A stretch of DNA of 37,071 nt from an uncultured Clostridia bacterium (GTDB taxonomy: Bacteria; Bacillota; Clostridia; Oscillospirales; Acutalibacteraceae): assembly GCA_947589485.1 (NCBI GenBank), contig CANQBK010000015.1:1-37071 (forward strand), written 5' to 3'. The first letter of the stretch is position 1. Each line of letters starts with the position of its first letter. Below, in pieces: positions 33,880-37,071 of this stretch. A model generated the notes under the pieces. The model had not been told where the DNA came from, did no database searches, and saw nothing but the letters and a program-made list of their open reading frames with translations. The translations under genes and the position numbers were made by a program.

Positions 33880-33965
33880 AAAAAGCTCTCGGTTTCAACA
33901 CTTCCCGTATGGTGGGAGGTCCACTGCCAAGAGCTTACAATCAAAACATAGTAGTCCAACTACTA
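33880..33965 (-). ncRNA. Candidate small structured RNA element
   Basis: AAGCTCT/AGAGCTT (33883-33889 with 33930-33936) closes a domain with an inner CTTCCC/GGGAGG hairpin (33901-33919). On the minus strand the domain is followed by TTTTTATTATAAAAAT, like a terminator. Next to it is a 7-3-7 palindrome TAGTAGT-CCA-ACTACTA (33949-33965). There is no protein signal. It may be a small minus-strand RNA, the end of an old insertion beside the tRNA, or a terminator for hicB-opposed transcription. The remaining bases to 34063 hold nothing I recognise. Confidence 0.3.
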
Positions 33966-34063
33966 ATATATATTATGCAAAAAAGTGTGAGTTTTAATAA
34001 TAGCTTAAGCAATTTTTTCAGTTTATATTTGCAGGCGGCGGAGTTTTTCGTTAATTATGATGT

Positions 34064-34474
34064 TTAAGTAAGGTGCAGTTCTTCTTTAAGTGCTTTTTGC
34101 AGCAACTGCGAGAAATTCACCTTTTCCCTCACTGCAATATCATTCAGCCATTTAGGAATTGTCAGGGTTTTTTTGATAGATTTTTCAAAATGAACTCTTG
34201 CGTATTCCTCAACATCAACAGTAACCATATTGATAAAAGCACTTTCATACTCGTCATATTCATCATCAACATTAATTCGTTCCATTTCGGGCGGCTCAGG
34301 GATTTCCTCTTGTTCCATCTTGGCATTGTATAAATATCCTGCCAAGCAGTCAACAGCCATATTCATTGCCTCATCAAGCGTATCTCCGCAAGTGGCAATA
34401 TTAAGCACAGGAAATATTACGGAATATCCACCATCTTTTTCTTTGTAAAAGCAAGCCGGGTACATAGATAACAT
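34064..34474 (-). CDS. hicB: HicB-family antitoxin (orphan)
   Basis: Antitoxin of a HicA/HicB type II module: it binds and blocks the HicA mRNA interferase and represses its own operon. The 136-residue protein starts at the ATG at 34472-34474 with AGAGGA seven bases upstream. The N-terminal HicB fold is seen in PACFYKEKDGGYSVIFPVLN and GDTLDEAMNMAVDCLAGYLY. The C-terminal ribbon-helix-helix is KKTLTIPKWLNDIAVREKVN and the following helix. The expected partner lies 47 bases upstream but is only a 3' fragment (34522-34620), so the antitoxin seems to have no local toxin. The original operon promoter was presumably lost with the 5' end of hicA. Confidence 0.88.
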   Translation of the reverse strand: MLSMYPACFYKEKDGGYSVIFPVLNIATCGDTLDEAMNMAVDCLAGYLYNAKMEQEEIPEPPEMERINVDDEYDEYESAFINMVTVDVEEYARVHFEKSIKKTLTIPKWLNDIAVREKVNFSQLLQKALKEELHLT

Positions 34475-34521
34475 TGTCAAGTCCTCTTTTCGTTTAATAT
34501 TTTTGAATCAAAATCAAGTAT

Positions 34522-34620
34522 TCATTTCAATCCTGCCTGTTTTAAAATTGAATTTACTGTTCCTTTTGGTATATCACCTTTATGATTCGGAATAATAACG
34601 TTTCCTTTTTTAGTTGGGTG
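34522..34620 (-). pseudogene. hicA: 5'-truncated hicA toxin remnant
   Basis: In frame on the minus strand, 34620 to 34522 reads HPTKKGNVIIPNHKGDIPKG then TVNSILKQAGLK and a TGA stop. This is the C-terminal half of HicA, immediately upstream of hicB as in intact hicAB operons. The first 28 or so residues, including the start codon and the SHH segment with the catalytic histidine, are missing. At 34620/34621 the sequence changes abruptly into the basic-peptide gene on the opposite strand. It should not make an active toxin. Confidence 0.85.
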
Positions 34621-34737
34621 AAGGGTAAAAAGAAAAGCGGTCGCAAACCGACACGAACCGAAAAAACCGTGTTTGCAACCGCCATACTAAACCTTATAAA
34701 GATTATCGCTGATTTAATCAAAGAAATCTTTAAATAA
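34618..34737 (+). CDS. Small basic/amphipathic peptide gene, 5'-truncated (possible type I toxin)
   Basis: A 39-residue frame with a very basic N-terminus (KGKKKSGRKPTRTEK) followed by a hydrophobic, amphipathic helix (TVFATAILNLIKIIADLIKE and IFK). This is the layout of many type I toxins and membrane-active peptides. The only local start is a GTG at 34618-34620 without a ribosome binding site, formed from hicA sequence. The related copy at 35264 shows that the ancestral gene began ATGGCTAAGGGTAAAAA behind AAGGAAG. So this copy has lost its promoter, ribosome binding site and first codons but keeps its 3' end. A consensus antisense promoter lies 40 bases past its stop. I do not recognise a named family; the toxin role is inference. 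Confidence 0.45.
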   Translation: MKGKKKSGRKPTRTEKTVFATAILNLIKIIADLIKEIFK

Positions 34738-34771
34738 GGAAAATCCGAACAGGGAAGCGACAACTTCCATA
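34622..34771 (-). ncRNA. Candidate antisense RNA to the basic-peptide gene
   Basis: The predicted transcript of about 150 bases starts near 34771 from the promoter at 34778-34807 and ends at a strong intrinsic terminator: stem GCGGTTGCAAAC/GTTTGCGACCGC (34682-34637, one mismatch) followed by TTTTCTTTTT. It covers the whole remaining peptide gene on the opposite strand, as a type I antitoxin RNA would. A second nested hairpin (AATCC/GGATT enclosing GGAAG/CTTCC, 34742-34780) spans its predicted 5' end. Confidence 0.45.
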
Positions 34772-34777
34772 AGTAGG

Positions 34778-34807
34778 ATTATACAAAAAAACCTTAGTCA
34801 TTGTCAA
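34778..34807 (-). promoter_or_regulatory. Consensus promoter for the antisense RNA
   Basis: On the minus strand TTGACA (34807-34802), an 18-base spacer and TATAAT (34783-34778): both hexamers are perfect. The -35 box lies in the last codons of the small membrane peptide gene 34794-34901. Confidence 0.7.
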
Positions 34808-34901
34808 CATTATCTGAAAGAATATGTTTAGCAATCAACATGATAGATATTATATTTAATACTATCATAATCACGTCAAGCAATATGCTAACTTTTTTCA
34901 A
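34794..34901 (-). CDS. Small hydrophobic membrane peptide downstream of the XRE gene
   Basis: A 35-residue peptide: MKKVSILLDVIMIVLNIISI, then MLIAKHILSDNVDND. It has one membrane segment with a short basic N-terminus and an acidic tail. The start is a TTG at 34899-34901, with AAAGGAGG nine bases upstream. That ribosome binding site is part of the final codons (Tyr-Lys-Gly-Gly-stop) of the XRE gene, and only five bases separate the stop from the TTG, so translation is probably coupled. It could be a toxin, holin-like or signalling peptide controlled by the repressor. No family is recognised. Confidence 0.5.
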   Translation of the reverse strand: MKKVSILLDVIMIVLNIISIMLIAKHILSDNVDND

Positions 34902-34906
34902 TGTGT

Positions 34907-35128
34907 TCAACCTCCTTTATACGAATTTGGATTATCAGCCCTACCAAGTAAATAGTCGGCTGAAACATCAAAATAATCACATAACAAATTAATACTGTCA
35001 TACTTAGGCAGTTGCCGTCCACTTTTCCGGTTACTTATTAAAGATTCAGAAATGCCTGTTTCCTTTGACATTTGGTAGGCTGTTATATTGCGTATTTGTA
35101 GAAGTTCTCTAAAAATATCTTTAAACAT
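34907..35128 (-). CDS. XRE-family HTH repressor
   Basis: A 73-residue helix-turn-helix protein, almost entirely one Cro/CI-type DNA-binding domain: ELLQIRNITAYQMSKETGIS, then ESLISNRKSGRQLPKYDSIN and LLCDYFDVSADYLLGR. It is short, with no effector or protease-cleavage domain. Upstream, 17 bases before the ATG, is the palindrome GCTTAAC-AAAC-GTTAAGC (35145-35162), a likely self-operator. The ribosome binding site is weak (GGA 11 bases upstream). The gene is followed by the small membrane peptide. The pair resembles the repressor end of a phage or small mobile element. Confidence 0.85.
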   Translation of the reverse strand: MFKDIFRELLQIRNITAYQMSKETGISESLISNRKSGRQLPKYDSINLLCDYFDVSADYLLGRADNPNSYKGG

Positions 35129-35144
35129 TTGTACGACATTCCAA

Positions 35145-35162
35145 GCTTAACAAACGTTAAGC
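35145..35162. promoter_or_regulatory. Palindromic operator upstream of the XRE gene
   Basis: GCTTAAC-AAAC-GTTAAGC, seven-base arms and a four-base centre, between the XRE gene and the divergent broken peptide gene. Probably bound by the XRE protein. Confidence 0.5.
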
Positions 35163-35263
35163 AAGACTATCGATTACTTAATATTTGCAAAGTATAATAT
35201 AACTATGATTATAATTTAATTAAATAATACCACGAATCACTGAAAAAAACAAGGAAGTTGAAA

Positions 35264-35332
35264 ATGGCTAAGGGTAAAAAAGCGGTCGCAAACCGACACA
35301 AACTGAAAAAATTGTGTTTGCAACCGCAATAA
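35264..35332 (+). pseudogene. Second, broken copy of the basic-peptide gene
   Basis: Bases 35270-35329 match 34621-34682 with about four substitutions and a four-base gap. This copy keeps AAGGAAG six bases before ATGGCTAAGGGT, so it shows the native start (MAKGKK). The gap shifts the frame after residue 6, and the protein ends after 22 residues. In the shifted frame the family sequence continues as SGRKPTQTEKIVFATAI and then diverges, so the hydrophobic helix is lost. A 17-codon frame (35350-35403) with GAGGAAG upstream follows and is unidentified. The shared hairpin also gives a minus-strand terminator for 35409-35969. Confidence 0.55.
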
Positions 35333-35408
35333 ATGAGGAAGTGAATAATATGAAAGCATACGACGGAGCAACTGCAAATCATAGCGACTATCGGAAAAGA
35401 TAATTATA

Positions 35409-35969
35409 TTAAAACAATTTATCTATTTCTTTTTTTGCTTCAAGCATTATACCGTTTACATCACTTCCTATAATATCGAGATTTTCCGCTTTTATAAGCT
35501 GAACCTCCTTTATTCCAAACATTCCTTTTGCCAAGTCAGCGGTATAACCGTATCCGTAAGACTCATTTATAATTTTTCCGCCGGCGGTTGTAACATAATA
35601 CAATTTTTTTGCTCTACAATTACCAACAGGCATACCCTCGCTTGAATAAGAAAAGGTAAGACCAACAACACATATATTTTCCAAATATGCCTTTACAATT
35701 GACGGGAACGACAAATCCCAATAAGGCGCCGCCAAAATTATTGTATCAGCTTTAACAAACTGTTTGGCATATACAAAATACGGATTTTCAAAATCTTTTT
35801 TATTACACAATTTTTCCCTCATAGAAAGTGTTTGTGTATCCATAGGTAAAATATTTTTTTCGCAAAGCCGTAAATATTCAACATTATCCGAAATTTTACC
35901 TGCAAGATAATCCGCAAGCTCCCGTGTTCTTGATTCGTTTCTTACCGTACCGTCTATATACAGCAACAT
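35409..35969 (-). CDS. Flavodoxin-fold NAD(P)H-dependent oxidoreductase (azoreductase-like)
   Basis: A 186-residue FMN-binding protein of the flavodoxin_2/NQO type. The ATG at 35967-35969 has AGAGGT seven bases upstream; the longer frame has no ribosome binding site. The family's opening phosphate-binding loop appears as YIDGTVRNESRTRELADYL, and the FMN-contact loop as AAPYWDLSFPSIVKAYLE. The segment VTTAGGKI is typical of AzoR-like enzymes. The substrate is unknown (quinones, azo or nitro compounds in relatives). It lies at the edge of the accessory islet and is transcribed alone. Confidence 0.88.
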   Translation of the reverse strand: MLLYIDGTVRNESRTRELADYLAGKISDNVEYLRLCEKNILPMDTQTLSMREKLCNKKDFENPYFVYAKQFVKADTIILAAPYWDLSFPSIVKAYLENICVVGLTFSYSSEGMPVGNCRAKKLYYVTTAGGKIINESYGYGYTADLAKGMFGIKEVQLIKAENLDIIGSDVNGIMLEAKKEIDKLF

Positions 35970-36026
35970 ATAATTTACCTCTTTTCTTTTTATTGTTTTG
36001 GTTCGGGCTATACTCAACATACATAT

Positions 36027-36065
36027 TCACGCCGCCTGCATTTCAAAGAGGCGGCGTGAGTTTTT
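36027..36065 (+). terminator. Strong plus-strand terminator with no clear upstream gene
   Basis: An 11-bp perfect stem TCACGCCGCCT/AGGCGGCGTGA with an 11-base loop, followed on the plus strand by GTTTTTG. On the minus strand no T-run follows. The nearest plus-strand frames are the broken peptide copy and the 17-codon frame. Confidence 0.65.
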
Positions 36066-36168
36066 GCCAATCATTTTAAATTCGTCTTTTAAAAATTCTC
36101 AATATCTTTATCTTCATTTCCTCTTTAACTGCAGAAGTCATAAATAACGTAAGTAAAAAATATTATCG

Positions 36169-36708
36169 TCAATCCAACTCAGAAAAACTCATAATGTGCC
36201 ATTTATTATCACTTTTCAATTTCAGTACAACCACACAACATCCGGATTCATTTGTATAATCGTCTGCATCTCCGTAATAAGTATGTCCATCGTCGTGATA
36301 TTTAGGAGTTTTATTTATTAAATATTTTAGCCTGTATGTGTATGTGCTTATTGCCGTATCACTACTAACCAATACTGTTTTTGGTTTTGAATGGTATGAA
36401 ATTAAAATATCATACTTGGCTCTGTCAATATGTGGATTTTCGGAATCGGTTCGGACTGGATTTTTAATATAGTACATTGCTTCATAATCATGAGATGATA
36501 TTACATCCTTGTATTCGCTGTACTTTATATTTCCGTAATTTGCATAAGATTCTCTTATTATGGAGTCTAATTTATCTGATATTGGATCGCAAATTTGCTC
36601 GTCAATATAAGCATCTAACTCTTTGTATATAATCATACATATAAAAATAAATATAAATATAAATATAAAAACAACAATAACTTTTTTTGTTTTTTTATTT
36701 TTTTCCAT
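36169..36708 (-). CDS. Unidentified membrane-anchored protein
   Basis: A 179-residue protein with a Lys-rich N-terminus, one membrane segment (about 9-28) whose Phe-Ile alternation is coded by five tandem hexamers, and an outward soluble domain ending in SGCCVVVLKLKSDNKWHIMS. That ending resembles the final beta strands of NTF2- or DUF-type extracytoplasmic domains. I do not recognise the family. GGGGTG lies ten bases before the ATG. A TATAAT lies about 90 bases upstream with a poor -35. Confidence 0.7.
   Translation of the reverse strand: MEKNKKTKKVIVVFIFIFIFIFICMIIYKELDAYIDEQICDPISDKLDSIIRESYANYGNIKYSEYKDVISSHDYEAMYYIKNPVRTDSENPHIDRAKYDILISYHSKPKTVLVSSDTAISTYTYRLKYLINKTPKYHDDGHTYYGDADDYTNESGCCVVVLKLKSDNKWHIMSFSELD
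36641..36670. repeat. Hexanucleotide tandem repeat in a membrane segment
   Basis: Five ATAAAW units (ATAAAA, three ATAAAT, ATAAAA) coding the Ile-Phe alternation of the membrane segment of the protein at 36169-36708. The unit is a multiple of three, so length change would not shift the frame. Confidence 0.6.
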
Positions 36709-37071
36709 TTTATTATAGCACCCCGCATTTATATATAATGGACTGAAACCGAGCGCCTCATCGTCGCCGTCGGTATCAATTTCCTATATTGAGCATTATA
36801 CAGCACCAAAATATTTTTCAATTTAATTAATTTGTATTTTCATACATTATTCTTGTAAGAAAAAATATATTTTATCTTTCCATTCCTGCCTAACGTAACC
36901 TTTGAATTTAAACTGCTTATTATATTACCGCCGTAATTCTTTATGTATTCATAAGCTACCCACCATTAGAGGATACAGAAGAGAAAAAGCTATTGGTAAA
37001 CATGAAGATGAAACGATTATTACTTTCCTTGATTTAACAGAGTTTTTATTGAAGTGAAACGCTATCATTCC
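36709..37071. other. Gene-poor end of the window
   Basis: AT-rich, with no supported gene. A plus-strand tail of about 30 codons ending at 37057 (RGYRREKAIGKHEDETIITF, then LDLTEFLLK and stop) looks protein-like but has no start or ribosome binding site. It may be the end of a decayed gene. Confidence 0.5.

Noticed and set aside
33721-33951. A 76-codon plus-strand frame starting inside the tRNA
   Set aside because: It overlaps tRNA-Pro and two terminators; not coding.
34554-34763. A 69-codon minus-strand frame across the hicA junction
   Set aside because: It runs through hicA in the wrong frame and through the antisense terminator hairpin; the HicA frame is the meaningful one.
35350-35403. 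A 17-codon plus-strand frame with GAGGAAG upstream
   Set aside because: Too short and unlike any known peptide; possibly the start of a lost gene fused to the broken basic-peptide copy.
36968-37057. A protein-like tail (RGYRREKAIGKHEDETIITF and following) near the window end
   Set aside because: No start codon or ribosome binding site and no recognised family. Mentioned only as a possible gene remnant.

Overview
The window looks like chromosome from a strictly anaerobic, low-to-moderate GC Firmicute of class Clostridia, most likely a gut Oscillospirales/Ruminococcaceae relative. This is inferred from the strong GGAGG ribosome binding sites, the oxygen-sensitive class III ribonucleotide reductase, a secreted multidomain alpha-amylase with near-identical Ig-like repeats, a DUF5711-type protein, and TepA and SpoIIIE/FtsK genes close together. 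No database was searched, so species and family names are judgements from memory of the families.

Layout. 1-190: one copy of a dispersed hairpin-rich repeat and the htrA terminator. 191-5143 (minus strand): the membrane-anchored protease HtrA, then the four-gene operon panB-panC-panD-coaBC, which takes 2-ketoisovalerate and aspartate to 4'-phosphopantetheine (the ketopantoate reductase is not here). 5610-10231 (minus): a small membrane-anchored DUF4358-like protein behind a promoter with a strongly palindromic operator, and the large secreted alpha-amylase. 10637-14140: nrdD-nrdG, divergent from a Crp/Fnr-type regulator, with one 14-bp palindrome placed to serve both promoters. 14142-14734: GC-rich intergenic tandem repeats holding a second, inverted copy of the repeat at 1-75, then a terminator. 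14786-17258 (minus): a Bax-inhibitor-1 family membrane protein and a cytoplasmic GH13 glucosidase.

17457-24846 (plus): a CmpB-like membrane protein, a TepA/ClpP-like protein, UppP, the DNA translocase SpoIIIE/FtsK and HtpG. 24927-32274 (minus): a DUF5711-like propeller protein, truA-ecfT-ecfA2-ecfA1 (the core of an ECF transporter in the gene order normally found inside the ribosomal protein cluster), an RlmI-like methyltransferase, and ilvD behind a perfect consensus promoter. 32472-33781: an alpha/beta hydrolase with a cysteine at the nucleophile position, and a lone tRNA-Pro(TGG).

33880-35403 is the accessory islet and the most unusual part. It holds a small structured element, an orphan hicB antitoxin beside a 5'-truncated hicA, a basic/amphipathic small peptide gene with a perfect-hexamer antisense promoter and terminator (possibly type I toxin-antitoxin), an XRE repressor whose last codons form the ribosome binding site of a 35-residue membrane peptide, and a second, broken copy of the basic peptide gene. 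The window ends with a flavodoxin-fold oxidoreductase, an unidentified membrane-anchored protein, and about 360 bases without a convincing gene.

Functionally the region joins starch use (secreted amylase plus cytoplasmic glucosidase), CoA and branched-chain precursor synthesis (IlvD makes the ketoisovalerate that PanB uses), envelope and chromosome maintenance (HtrA, UppP, TepA, SpoIIIE), and anaerobic deoxyribonucleotide supply. Many start codons below were moved from the longest open frame to the codon that has a proper ribosome binding site.
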